64,000 nucleotides of DNA from Kitasatospora sp. SolWspMP-SS2h. GTDB taxonomy: Bacteria > Actinomycetota > Actinomycetes > Streptomycetales > Streptomycetaceae. Below the pieces are notes generated by a model. It was not told the origin of the DNA. It searched no databases and saw only the letters and a program-made list of their open reading frames with translations. The stretch is from contig NZ_QLLT01000013.1 in NCBI RefSeq assembly GCF_003259315.1, positions 168,904-232,903 on the forward strand, written 5' to 3'. This document shows, one piece after another, positions 1-7,985 of this stretch. Every line of letters begins with the position of its first letter. Positions within the stretch are counted from its first letter, which is position 1. The translations under genes were made by a program, and so were the position numbers.

Positions 1-661
1 CGGTGCCGTCGGGGGCGCTGAACTCGTGCTTGACGGGGTCGAGCTTCATCAGCTTGGCGCGCGAGCCGCCCTTGTCGTAGAACGGGTCGTCGGCGGCGGC
101 CCGGGTCAGTTCCAGGCCGAGCCGCTCGGCGGTGGCGGTGATGAACCGGGCGCCCTGGTCGAGGTGGTCGGCGGCGCCCTGGTGGGTGCCGAGGTAGAGC
201 ACCTCGCGCATGTGGAAGCCCCACAGCCGGCGCAGCCCGTCGTAGTGGGTCTCGTTGCGGAAGCAGCGGCCGACGGCGGACAGCCGGGCGCCATCGCCGA
301 CGTCCTGGCCCTCCAGGGAGAGCAGCAGGCCGTAGCAGGTGGCGGAGGGCAGCAGGTGGCCGGTGGGTTCGAGGGGCTGTCCGGCGGGGGCCTGGCCGGC
401 GGCGAGGTCGGCGTGGGTCTCGGGGGTGAAGCGGCCGGCGCTGACGCCGAGGTGCGGGAAGTTGCGGAAGTAGTCGAGCTTGGCGAGGCCGTCGGCGGCC
501 AGCAGCGGCGGGCCGAGCACCTCGGGGGCGGCGAGCCGCGCGGCGAGGCCGGTGAGGAGCTGGTCGAGGCCGCGGAAGAGCGCGGTGTGGACGGGGTCGA
601 GGGTGACCAGTCCGGGTCCGGGGTTGGCGAGGCGGAGGCCGGGCTCGGCGGTGGTGCTCAT
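1..661 (-). CDS. amino acid:carrier-protein ligase-like protein (class II aaRS fold), 3' end outside window
   Basis: The first 220 codons of a gene that runs off the left edge. Start is ATG at 661-659, with a purine-rich site (GAGAGGGA) 9 nt upstream. The protein has class II aminoacyl-tRNA synthetase features: a motif-2-like CFRNET at residues 133-138 followed by RLWGFHMREVLYLGT. It has no visible tRNA-binding arm. Cys109 (in SATCY) and Glu153 (in MREV) have the same spacing, within one residue, as the first two zinc ligands I recall for the truncated SerRS homologues that load amino acids onto carrier proteins. Inferred role: activating an amino acid and attaching it to a phosphopantetheinyl carrier protein, in place of an adenylation domain. 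The carrier gene would lie left of the window. A true tRNA synthetase is less likely given the context: an oxygenase, condensation protein and exporter transcribed divergently. Specificity cannot be read. Confidence 0.72.
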   Translation of the reverse strand, partial: MSTTAEPGLRLANPGPGLVTLDPVHTALFRGLDQLLTGLAARLAAPEVLGPPLLAADGLAKLDYFRNFPHLGVSAGRFTPETHADLAAGQAPAGQPLEPTGHLLPSATCYGLLLSLEGQDVGDGARLSAVGRCFRNETHYDGLRRLWGFHMREVLYLGTHQGAADHLDQGARFITATAERLGLELTRAAADDPFYDKGGSRAKLMKLDPVKHEFSAPDGT

Positions 662-858
662 GGCGGAGGTTCCCTCTCGGCGGGAGCGGTCGGGGTGCGG
701 CGGCGGACAGCACGGCGCGGGACGTGGGCGTCCCGTCGGGTGCGGGGTCGCGGGGAGCGTGCGGGGCGGCGCGGGTGCGGGACGGCGTCGGCGGGGGCGC
801 GGCGCAACGGGAGGGGCGGCGCGGGCCAACGCTCCGTCAGGGACCGGAGCCGATTGGG

Positions 859-888
859 AGATTAGGACAGTCCCGCGCCAATTGTCTA
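859..888 (-). promoter_or_regulatory. promoter of the carrier-ligase gene
   Basis: On the minus strand, TAGACA (888-883) and TAATCT (864-859) are 18 nt apart and fit -35/-10 hexamers of the housekeeping sigma factor. Transcription would start near 852, leaving a leader of about 190 nt before the ATG at 661. The -35 lies inside the dre-like box 882-893. Confidence 0.5.
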
Positions 889-893
889 GACCA
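882..893. promoter_or_regulatory. dre-like DasR box overlapping the minus-strand -35
   Basis: TTGTCTAGACCA matches 11 of 12 bases of the dre core TGGTCTAGACCA, the operator of the GlcNAc-responsive GntR regulator DasR of streptomycetes. It covers the -35 of the carrier-ligase promoter, a position expected for repression. The match is seen; the regulator is inferred. Confidence 0.5.
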
Positions 894-956
894 GATTGCC
901 ACCGCACCGGGTTCGACCCGCGGTCACGGCGGGTCCGGACCACGGTCGACCCGCCG

Positions 957-999
957 CCGGACCACTGCCGGACCGCCACCGGACCACTGCCGGACCGCC
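957..999. repeat. 21-bp direct repeat, two exact copies
   Basis: Positions 957-977 and 979-999 are identical 21-mers (beginning CCGGACCACTGCC) separated by one base. They sit between the two divergent promoters of the biosynthetic locus, between its two dre-like boxes. Could be a regulator-binding repeat or simple expansion. Confidence 0.7.
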
Positions 1000-1037
1000 T
1001 GCCGGCCCGCCGCCGACCCGGGTTACCGGTCAGGAAC

Positions 1038-1066
1038 TTGACAACATTTGTGGTCTGGACCAATGT
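1038..1066 (+). promoter_or_regulatory. promoter of the oxygenase-to-exporter operon
   Basis: A perfect TTGACA (1038-1043) is followed after 17 nt by CAATGT (1061-1066), a poor -10. The dre-like box 1051-1062 fills the spacer, so a bound repressor would block polymerase. The leader to the ATG at 1302 would be about 230 nt and holds no recognisable gene. Confidence 0.45.
1051..1062. promoter_or_regulatory. dre-like DasR box in the plus-strand promoter spacer
   Basis: TGGTCTGGACCA matches 11 of 12 bases of the dre core TGGTCTAGACCA. It lies 158 bp from the second box at 882-893, so each divergent promoter has its own site. Confidence 0.5.
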
Positions 1067-1301
1067 GGCGACCGGAGCGACCGCGGCGCCCTGTTCGGCG
1101 CCGCCCTTCCCCGTCGCCCCCGTCTCTTGTGCCGGCCCCGCTGCGGGGGCCGTCCGCGCCCGGCCGCCTTCCCGGCCCGGGGCGCGTCCCTGTCCCGCCG
1201 CCGCACCCCCGTCCGCCGGGCCCCCTCCGGGCCCGCGCCGCCGACGGGCGGGGCGGCCGTCCACCCGCCTCCGCTTTCTCCTCAGGAGGGGCCGTCCCAT
1301 C

Positions 1302-2399
1302 ATGACGTCCGCACCGTCCCGCCGCGCCCACCTGTTCCGGGCCGCGAGCGACCGCCCGTACTTCAGCAACGACGGCGAGTCCTACCTCGCCCAGCACACC
1401 CTGCGCGAGCTGTCCAAGTCCCGTCCGCTGCGCGTGCTGTCCGAGGAGGACTTCGCGCACTGGCAGACCTACGGCTACGTGATCGTCCGCGAGGCGGTGC
1501 CCGCCGAGCACGCCCGCCGGATGCTCGACTTCGCATGGGAGTTCCAGGGCCTGGACCCGCAGGACCCGGCCAGCTGGTTCGCCGACCGGCCGTTCCGCTC
1601 CGACCTGGACCAGCAGCTGCACATCTACGGCTTCGTCGAGGCGTACCACCACCAGCTGCTCTGGGACAGCCGGCAGAACCAGCGGGTCTACGACGCGTTC
1701 GTGGACGTCTGGGACTGCGAGGAGCTGTGGGTCACCCTGGACCGGCTCAACCTCAACCCGCCCAACCGCGGCAACCGCGACCGGGCGCTGATCGACCCCA
1801 CCGACCGCGGCTTCGACATCGAGCTGCACTGGGACATCGACACCACGCTGGGCGTGCCGCCGCAGCGGGTGCAGGGCATCATCGCGCTCAACGACACCAC
1901 GCCGGAGACCGGCGGCTTCCAGTGCAACCCGGAGCTGTTCCGGCGGTTCGAGTCGTGGAAGCTCACCCAGCCGGCCGGCCGGGACCCGATCCGCCCGGAC
2001 ATCGACCGCGCCGAACTGCCGGTGGTCCGGCCCGAACTGCACCCCGGCGACCTGCTGATCTGGAACGGCCTGCTGGCGCACGGCGTCGCCCGCAACCTGT
2101 CCGAGCGGGGCGTGCGCGCCGTGCAGTACCTGTCGATGATGCCCGCCCTGGAGGAGCACGAGCGGCTGCGCAAGTCCCGCGTCGACTCCTGGCGCCACCT
2201 GCGCACCCCGCGCTGGAACCGCACCCTGGTCGGCGACCCGGTCCTGCACGAGTCCAAGCGCTACCCGACCGCGCAGCTGACCGAGCTGGGCAGCAGGCTG
2301 CTCGGCCTCAGCTCCTGGCACGAGCCGGCCGAACCGTCCCAGCCGGCCGCCGAGGCCGCCGCCGCTCCCGGGGCGGACCAGTGCGCCGCGTCTGCCTGA
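1302..2399 (+). CDS. phytanoyl-CoA dioxygenase (PhyH) family Fe(II)/2-oxoglutarate oxygenase
   Basis: 365 residues. ATG at 1302 follows AGGAGGGG (1284-1291); longer upstream reading frames lack such a site. The metal-binding facial triad is visible: HWD at 176-178 (His176, Asp178) and the distal His260 in GLLAHGVARN, with Arg272 placed to hold 2-oxoglutarate. Because the carboxylate of the triad is present, hydroxylation is more likely than halogenation. Family members hydroxylate free or carrier-bound amino acids and other small molecules in natural-product pathways. It is the first gene of a four-gene unit and its end overlaps the next start. Inferred role: oxidising the amino acid loaded by the divergent ligase, or a later intermediate. 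The substrate is unknown. Confidence 0.82.
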   Translation: MTSAPSRRAHLFRAASDRPYFSNDGESYLAQHTLRELSKSRPLRVLSEEDFAHWQTYGYVIVREAVPAEHARRMLDFAWEFQGLDPQDPASWFADRPFRSDLDQQLHIYGFVEAYHHQLLWDSRQNQRVYDAFVDVWDCEELWVTLDRLNLNPPNRGNRDRALIDPTDRGFDIELHWDIDTTLGVPPQRVQGIIALNDTTPETGGFQCNPELFRRFESWKLTQPAGRDPIRPDIDRAELPVVRPELHPGDLLIWNGLLAHGVARNLSERGVRAVQYLSMMPALEEHERLRKSRVDSWRHLRTPRWNRTLVGDPVLHESKRYPTAQLTELGSRLLGLSSWHEPAEPSQPAAEAAAAPGADQCAASA

Positions 2400-3700
2400 C
2401 CCTGCCCACCAACCGCGCCTGCGCCCCCGCCCTGCTCGGCCTGCTCGACGAAGCGGCCTACGGCGCACGGGAGTTCGGCGTCGAGGTGGAGGTCCTGGTG
2501 CTGGACTCCGCCCCCGCGCCGGTGGTCGCCGAGCACCGCCGGGTGCTCGGCGGCCGGCCGGCCGCGCCGGGGGTGAACGTCCACCACCTGGACGAGGACG
2601 CCCAGCGCGCCGTCCTGGCCCGGGCGGCGGCCCGGGCCGGGGTCGCCGACCCGGACCGCCTCCTGGAGCTGCTGCTGCCGGACGCCGTCTCGTACGGGGC
2701 CTGCACCGACCGGGCGTTCCTGCTCGCCGAGGCCCTGGGCTGCGCCTCCGTGCACCGGCGCGACTCTGACAGCCGCTACCAACTCCTGGACGGCGCACCG
2801 GTGTTCCCGATCCACCAGGAGCTGGTCGCGATCGGCCTCCCGGCCGGGGAGGTCGCCGGGCGGATCGGCCGGGGCCGCCTGGCCCGGCTCGGCCCGGACG
2901 CCGCCGGGCTGCCCGTCGCGGTGGTCGGCGCCTCCTTCGTCGGCGAGCTCTCGGTCGACCTCGCGGAGATCCTGGCGCTCGACCCCCGGGTGCACGGCGA
3001 ACTCGTCGGCCTGGCGCTGCCGCCGTCCACGCCCGCGCTCTGGCGCGAGCAGGCGGTCCGGGAGGCGTTCCGCGGCGCCGGGACGGAGCCGTTCCGCGCC
3101 GACCGGGCCCAGCTCGGCGCGGTCGCCCCGAACCGGATCGACATGTGCAACCTGGCACTCTCCCGCGAGCTGTACGGCCGCGTCCCGCTGCCGCCCGCGA
3201 CCGAGACCATCGGCACCGACTACTTCCTGCTGCACGTCGCCCAGTACGCCGCCCTGCCCGGCGTGCTGCACAACCGGCACATCGTCAACTTCCACACCGG
3301 CGAGCGCCGCACCGACTCCGGCCGGCTCGCCTACCACCTGCGGCTGGCGAAGTTCCTGCTGCTGTCGGGGCGGCTCGGCGGCCTCTACACCGCGATGGCC
3401 GCGACCGGACCGGCCCTGCTCACCGAGCCCGGACGGCTGGCCGCCCTGGTCCGCGCGGCGGCGGCCGACCCCGCCCCCGACGACCTCCGGCGCCTCACCA
3501 CCGTCGAGCACGCCTACCGCCGCCTGGGCCCCGCCTGGGCCCCGGTCGCCGACGCCCTGGCCGCCGACCGCCCCCGGCTGCTGCACCGGGCCCGCACCGA
3601 CCTGGAGGACTTCGCGACCCTCCTGGACGCCTGGCCCGCCCTGCTGGACGCGGCGGGGAGCGCCCCGCGGACGCCCGCCCCGGCGCCCTCCCCCCGGTGA
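2381..3700 (+). CDS. DUF6271-like protein, possible GT-A glycosyltransferase-like enzyme
   Basis: 439 residues, GTG start at 2381 inside the end of the oxygenase gene (19-nt overlap), so translation is probably coupled. The N-terminus VRRVCLTLPTNRA and the HRRDSDSRYQLLDG block are what I remember of the DUF6271 family found in streptomycete biosynthetic loci. The DSD in that block resembles the metal-binding DxD of GT-A fold glycosyltransferases, and the preceding alternation of short strands and helices fits a nucleotide-binding fold. A NRHIVNFHT stretch follows near residue 300. No signal peptide or membrane segment. Function is not established. A sugar or nucleotidyl transfer step is inference, and the family name is from memory rather than a search. 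Confidence 0.6.
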   Translation: MRRVCLTLPTNRACAPALLGLLDEAAYGAREFGVEVEVLVLDSAPAPVVAEHRRVLGGRPAAPGVNVHHLDEDAQRAVLARAAARAGVADPDRLLELLLPDAVSYGACTDRAFLLAEALGCASVHRRDSDSRYQLLDGAPVFPIHQELVAIGLPAGEVAGRIGRGRLARLGPDAAGLPVAVVGASFVGELSVDLAEILALDPRVHGELVGLALPPSTPALWREQAVREAFRGAGTEPFRADRAQLGAVAPNRIDMCNLALSRELYGRVPLPPATETIGTDYFLLHVAQYAALPGVLHNRHIVNFHTGERRTDSGRLAYHLRLAKFLLLSGRLGGLYTAMAATGPALLTEPGRLAALVRAAAADPAPDDLRRLTTVEHAYRRLGPAWAPVADALAADRPRLLHRARTDLEDFATLLDAWPALLDAAGSAPRTPAPAPSPR

Positions 3701-3734
3701 ACGCCTCCCCGAACACTCCTCCGCACGCCTCCCC

Positions 3735-5459
3735 ATGAATGTAGGTGCCCTCGTGTCTCCCTCCCCCTCCCGGGTCGTCACCGTCCGCTGGGCGGGCGGT
3801 GACGTGCGGCGCGGGCCGCTGACCCTCGGCCAGGCGAACATGGTGCGGTGCATCCTGCGGGACGGCGCCGCGGACGTGGACATCCACGACGTGTGGGCCG
3901 TCCCGGCCGGGGTCTCCGTCGCGGCGGTGCTCGACGCGCTGCGGGCGCTGACGCTGCGGCACGAGGCGCTGCGGACGGTGTTCCCGCACCCCGAGGGCAC
4001 CCTCCCCGAGGAGCAACTCGTGTGCTCGGAAGGGGAGTTCACCGTCCGGGTGGTCGACCACGACCCGCTGCCCGAGGACCCGGCGGCCGTCGCCGACGCG
4101 CTGGCCCGGGAGGTCCGGCTGGCACCGTTCGACCTGGGCCGCGACCACCCGCTGCGGGCCGTGCTGCTGACCGGCGGCGGGGTGCCCGTGCAGCTGGGGC
4201 TGGTGGCCGGGCACGCCGCCGCCGACGGCAGCGCGCTCTCGGTGCTGCGCGAGGAGTGGCTCGACCTGCTGCACGGCCGTGAACTGCCGCCCCTGGACGG
4301 CACCTTGACGCCGCTGGAGCTGGCCGCCGAGGAGGCCGCCCCGGCCGGACGGCGCAAGGCGGAGGCTTCGCTGCGGTACTGGGAGCGGGTGCTGCGCACC
4401 GGCCCGCAGGCGATGTTCGCCGAGCCGCGGGCGCTGGTCGCGGGCGGCCCGGCGCCGCGGTTGACGCTGCGCTCGGCGCGCGGCGGCGCGGCGCTGGCCC
4501 GGGCCACGGCCCGGCTGGGGGTGCCGGGTTCGACGGTGCTGCTGACCGCGTGGTGCGCGCTGGTGGCGCACCGGGCGGGGCAGGACGCCTACGTCGGCGC
4601 GGCCCCGACCGCCAACCGCTACAAGTCCGCGCTGGCCCGCACCGTCACCCCGCTGTCGCAGGACGCGCTGCTCCACCTGGAGGTGGCCCGGGCGGCCGGC
4701 TTCGACGCGCTGGTGAAGTCCGCCTGGGCGGCGGCGCTGAACGCCTACCGGCACAGCCGGTTCGACGCGCTGGAGCTGTGGGCGATGATCGACCGGGTGA
4801 CCGCCGAGCGCGGCAGCCGGTTCGGGCGGGACGTGGTGTTCAACGACGTGTCCGGCCTGCCGGGGGCGCTGCGTCCGGCCGCCGGGACGGCCGACCCGGA
4901 GCCCGGGTTCGAGCTGACCTGGGGCCCGGAGCAGGTGCTGCCGACCGCGCTGCTCTGCTTCGTCCACCGCCTGGAGCCGGTGCTGGAGCTGGCGCTGTGG
5001 CCGGACCCGCAGCTGTTCGACCGGGACGAGGCGGCGGGCTTCCTGGCCGGTCTGGTCCGGCTGCTGGAGGCGGCGGCCGAGGGCGACGTCCCGCCGGCCG
5101 CGCTGGGCGAGGTCACCGGCGTCCGCCCGCCCGAGCGCGGCGGCGACTGGCGCCTGCTGGACGGCTGCTGGGTCTCCCCCGCCGCGGTCGCCGCCGCGCT
5201 GTCCGCCGCCCTGGACGGCCGCCCGGTGCACGTCGACGCCGACCTGACCGCGTACCTCCCGGACGCGGCGGGCGAGTTGACGCCCGAGCTGGCGCACGCC
5301 GCCCTGCTGCGGCACCTCCCCGAGCGGCCGGGCGTGCTCGCCCCGCGCCGCTACCTGATCGTGCCGGACGCCCCGGCCGAGCCCGGCCTCCCCCTGGCCT
5401 GGCAGCAGCAGCCGACACTCCTGGAAGGAAGCGGCCGCCCGGCGGCCGACCCGCGATGA
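3735..5459 (+). CDS. stand-alone NRPS condensation protein with vestigial adenylation tail
   Basis: 574 residues. N-terminal condensation domain (about 20-450): RHEALRT is the C2 motif and GHAAADG at 159-165 is the active-site motif. The first His of HHxxxDG is Gly, while the catalytic second His (160) and Asp164 are kept. VVFNDVSG corresponds to the later latch motif. Residues about 463-550 (WVSPAAVAAAL, LTAYLP, LAPRRYLIV) resemble the small C-terminal lobe of an adenylation domain, but no large lobe or NGK lysine is present. No carrier domain is fused, so it must act on a separate carrier protein. Start ATG 3735 has no strong ribosome site; GTG 3753 is an alternative. The stop overlaps the exporter start (ATGA). 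Confidence 0.8.
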   Translation: MNVGALVSPSPSRVVTVRWAGGDVRRGPLTLGQANMVRCILRDGAADVDIHDVWAVPAGVSVAAVLDALRALTLRHEALRTVFPHPEGTLPEEQLVCSEGEFTVRVVDHDPLPEDPAAVADALAREVRLAPFDLGRDHPLRAVLLTGGGVPVQLGLVAGHAAADGSALSVLREEWLDLLHGRELPPLDGTLTPLELAAEEAAPAGRRKAEASLRYWERVLRTGPQAMFAEPRALVAGGPAPRLTLRSARGGAALARATARLGVPGSTVLLTAWCALVAHRAGQDAYVGAAPTANRYKSALARTVTPLSQDALLHLEVARAAGFDALVKSAWAAALNAYRHSRFDALELWAMIDRVTAERGSRFGRDVVFNDVSGLPGALRPAAGTADPEPGFELTWGPEQVLPTALLCFVHRLEPVLELALWPDPQLFDRDEAAGFLAGLVRLLEAAAEGDVPPAALGEVTGVRPPERGGDWRLLDGCWVSPAAVAAALSAALDGRPVHVDADLTAYLPDAAGELTPELAHAALLRHLPERPGVLAPRRYLIVPDAPAEPGLPLAWQQQPTLLEGSGRPAADPR

Positions 5460-6772
5460 CCCTTGACGATGACCTGACGGCGCGTCCCCCGTCCGACTCC
5501 CCCTCCGAGCTGTCCGACCCGCCGTCCGACCCGCCGTCCGGCGCCGGGTCCGGCACCCTGCCCAGCCCCTGGCGCTCGCACCGGTTCCGGATGCTGTTCG
5601 TGGCCCGCAGCTCCTCGCTGCTGGCGGACGGCATGCTGATGGTGTCGCTGACCGCGGCCGTGCTGCGGACGGGCTACGGCGAGAGCGGGGTCGGCTACGC
5701 GCTGGCCGCGTGGATGGCGCCGATCGTGCTGCTGGTGCTGTTCGGCGGCGTGCTGGCGGACCGCTTCACCCCGCAGCTGATGATGGTCGGCGCGGACGCC
5801 GTCCGGATGCTGGCCATGCTGGCGCTGGCGCTGCTGCTGGCCACCACCGACGTGTCGCTGTGGCAGATCATGGCGTTGATGGCGCTCTCCGGCGCGGCGA
5901 CGGCGATGTTCCAGCCGGGCCTGGCGGGCCTGGTGCCGCGGGTGGCCGAGGACGTCCAGCGGGCCAACGCGCTGCTGCGGATCTCCGAGGCGGTCTGCAC
6001 GCTGCTGGGCCCGGGCCTGGCGGGCCTGGTGGTCGGCTACTGGAACGTGGCCGGCTCGTTCACCGTCATCGCGGCGGCGTTCGCGCTCAGCGCGCTGGGC
6101 CTGCTGCCGCTGCGCAACCTGGGCGCGGACAAGGGCGCGGAGGAGCCCGCCGCGCCGATCTGGCAGCGGTTGGCGGTCGGCTGGCGGGAGTTCAGCTCCC
6201 GGCCGTGGCTGTGGGGCGTGATCGCGGTGTGGTCGGTGTACGGGCTGCTGGTGTTCGGCCCGTCGGTGCCGCTGGGCGCGGTCGCGCTGACCGACCAGCA
6301 CGGCAGCTCTGGCTACGGCTGGATCGCCTCGGCGGACGGCGCGGGCACCATCGTGGGCGGCCTGCTGGGCATGCGGGTGCGCCCGGCGCGCCCGCTGGTG
6401 GCGGGGGCCTGCGCGATGCTGTTCTTCTCGCTCAACCCGCTGGCCCCGGCGCTGCACTGGTCGTTCGCGCTGACGGCGGCCACCGGGCTGGTCGCGGGCT
6501 GCGGCTTCGCGTTCTGGGGCGTGATGTGGTCGACCAGCGTGCAGACCCACGTCCCGCTGAACGTGCTGAGCCGGGTGTCGGCGTACGACGTGGCCGGTTC
6601 GATCATGGTGATCCCGGTCGGCCGGGCGCTGTCCGGGCCGGTGGCCGCCGCGTTCGGCATCGACCGGGTGCTGCTGTTCGCCGCGCTGGTGGGCCTGCTG
6701 CTGCTGGGGCTGATGATCGCGCTGCCCGCGGTGCGCGGCCTGGGCCGGACGCCGGTGGCCACCGCCGACTGA
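5456..6772 (+). CDS. MFS exporter (MFS_3/EntS-like) of the biosynthetic operon
   Basis: 438 residues, ATG overlapping the preceding stop by 4 nt. After a Ser/Pro/Asp-rich cytoplasmic N-terminus (about 35 residues) it shows about 12 hydrophobic helices and the GGVLADRF loop-2-3 signature of the major facilitator superfamily. Overall it resembles siderophore and antibiotic exporters of the EntS/MFS_3 type. As the last gene of the operon it is the likely efflux pump, and self-protection step, for the product of this locus. Substrate unknown. Confidence 0.85.
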   Translation: MTLDDDLTARPPSDSPSELSDPPSDPPSGAGSGTLPSPWRSHRFRMLFVARSSSLLADGMLMVSLTAAVLRTGYGESGVGYALAAWMAPIVLLVLFGGVLADRFTPQLMMVGADAVRMLAMLALALLLATTDVSLWQIMALMALSGAATAMFQPGLAGLVPRVAEDVQRANALLRISEAVCTLLGPGLAGLVVGYWNVAGSFTVIAAAFALSALGLLPLRNLGADKGAEEPAAPIWQRLAVGWREFSSRPWLWGVIAVWSVYGLLVFGPSVPLGAVALTDQHGSSGYGWIASADGAGTIVGGLLGMRVRPARPLVAGACAMLFFSLNPLAPALHWSFALTAATGLVAGCGFAFWGVMWSTSVQTHVPLNVLSRVSAYDVAGSIMVIPVGRALSGPVAAAFGIDRVLLFAALVGLLLLGLMIALPAVRGLGRTPVATAD

Positions 6773-6808
6773 CCCCGGTCCCGGGACCGGGTCCGGGACA
6801 CAGACCGG

Positions 6809-6854
6809 CGGACGGGGGTCCGGCCGCGCCGCCGCGCGGTCGGGCCCCCGTCCG
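6809..6854. terminator. bidirectional terminator hairpin
   Basis: Arms of 21 nt at 6809-6829 and 6834-6854 pair with only two G-U positions around a 4-nt loop. The hairpin sits between the convergent exporter and luciferase-like genes and probably ends both transcripts. Confidence 0.75.
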
Positions 6855-6877
6855 TCTGCTCCGCTCCGCCCCCGGGT

Positions 6878-7867
6878 TCAGCCCCGGCCGGGCAGGGCCG
6901 GGGCCAGCGACTCCAGTGCGGCCAGCGGGTCCGGCCCGGCCGGGGTGAGGACCACGCAGGTGGCCCCGGCCGCGTGCCGGGCGGCGATCGCGGCCCGGGC
7001 CTGCGCGGGCGTGCCGGTGACGGTGAGCGCGCGGACCCACGCGGCGGGCATGGTGCGGGCGAACCGGGCGCCGTCGGCACTGGCGGCCCGGTGGGCGCGG
7101 AACTCGGCGGCGAACGGGAGCGGGTCGATGTGCGGCGCCCAGTCGGGTTCGCCGATCGCGGCCAGCCCGGCCCGGACCCGCTCGACGGCGGCCTCCCCGT
7201 CCCCGTGCTCGTCCCCGTCCACGGCCGCGACGTCGTAGGTGATCACCTCGGCGTCGCGGCGGCCCAGGTGCGCCAGCGCGGCGGCGACGTAGGCGGGCGC
7301 GGCGGGTTCGGCGAGCAGCAGCCCGTCGGCCGTCTCCCCGGCCAGCGCCTGCGACTTGGGGCCGCGCACGCCCAGCACCACGGGCGGCACCACGTCGGGG
7401 GTCTCGGTCAGCCGCACGTCCCGGCAGCGCACGTACCGCCCGTCGGCCGGGCCGGGCTCGCCGCGCAGCAGGGCGCGCAGCGCGGTGGTGTACTCGCGCA
7501 GCAGGGTGAGCGGGCTGGCGGGCCAGGCGCCGCCGGACTGCTCCATCCAGGCGCGCATGCCGTGGCCGACGCCCGCGGTGAGGCGGCCGGGGTGGAGCTG
7601 GGCGAGGGTGGCGAGCTCCATCGCGGCGAAGCAGACGTTGCGGGCGCCGGCGGGCAGGATGCCGATGCCGACGGTGATCCGGCGGGTGGCGGCGAGCACG
7701 GTGGCGGCCTGGGCGATGCCGCCGCGCCAGCCGAGGTCCTCGACCACCCACAGCTCGTCGAAGCCGAGTTCCTCGGCGCGGCGGGCGTACGGGAGGATCT
7801 GTCGGACCGGCAGGTCGCGGGGCAGCATCACGCCGACCCGGGCGCGCGGGCGGTCGGTGTCCGTCAT
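6878..7867 (-). CDS. LLM-class flavin-dependent oxidoreductase
   Basis: 329 residues. ATG at 7867 follows GAAGGAG at a good distance; a 12-codon upstream extension is unlikely. The protein has the luciferase-like monooxygenase pattern: RVGVMLPRDLP at the start, FDELWVVEDLGWRGG, GIGILPAGARN, and GRLTAGVGHGM. These are typical of F420- or FMNH2-dependent TIM-barrel enzymes. Probably soluble. The substrate cannot be deduced. It ends convergently with the biosynthetic operon across a strong terminator and is transcribed in the same direction as the next exporter gene, but a 118-nt gap argues against tight coupling. Confidence 0.8.
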   Translation of the reverse strand: MTDTDRPRARVGVMLPRDLPVRQILPYARRAEELGFDELWVVEDLGWRGGIAQAATVLAATRRITVGIGILPAGARNVCFAAMELATLAQLHPGRLTAGVGHGMRAWMEQSGGAWPASPLTLLREYTTALRALLRGEPGPADGRYVRCRDVRLTETPDVVPPVVLGVRGPKSQALAGETADGLLLAEPAAPAYVAAALAHLGRRDAEVITYDVAAVDGDEHGDGEAAVERVRAGLAAIGEPDWAPHIDPLPFAAEFRAHRAASADGARFARTMPAAWVRALTVTGTPAQARAAIAARHAAGATCVVLTPAGPDPLAALESLAPALPGRG

Positions 7868-7985
7868 CGGGTGCTCCTTCGGGGGGCGCGGGGCCTCCCG
7901 CACGAGGGGCCCGGGCGACTCATCAGATCATCGACCGCCGGCCCGCGTCGAGGACGTCGCCGAGGCCGCCGGGGCGGTCACCCGG

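Noticed and set aside
26..5315. Long open frames on the opposite strand of real genes (for example minus strand across 1023-5315)
   Set aside because: Composition is Arg/Pro/Gly/Ala only, with no domains. They are the usual antisense shadows of GC-rich codons.
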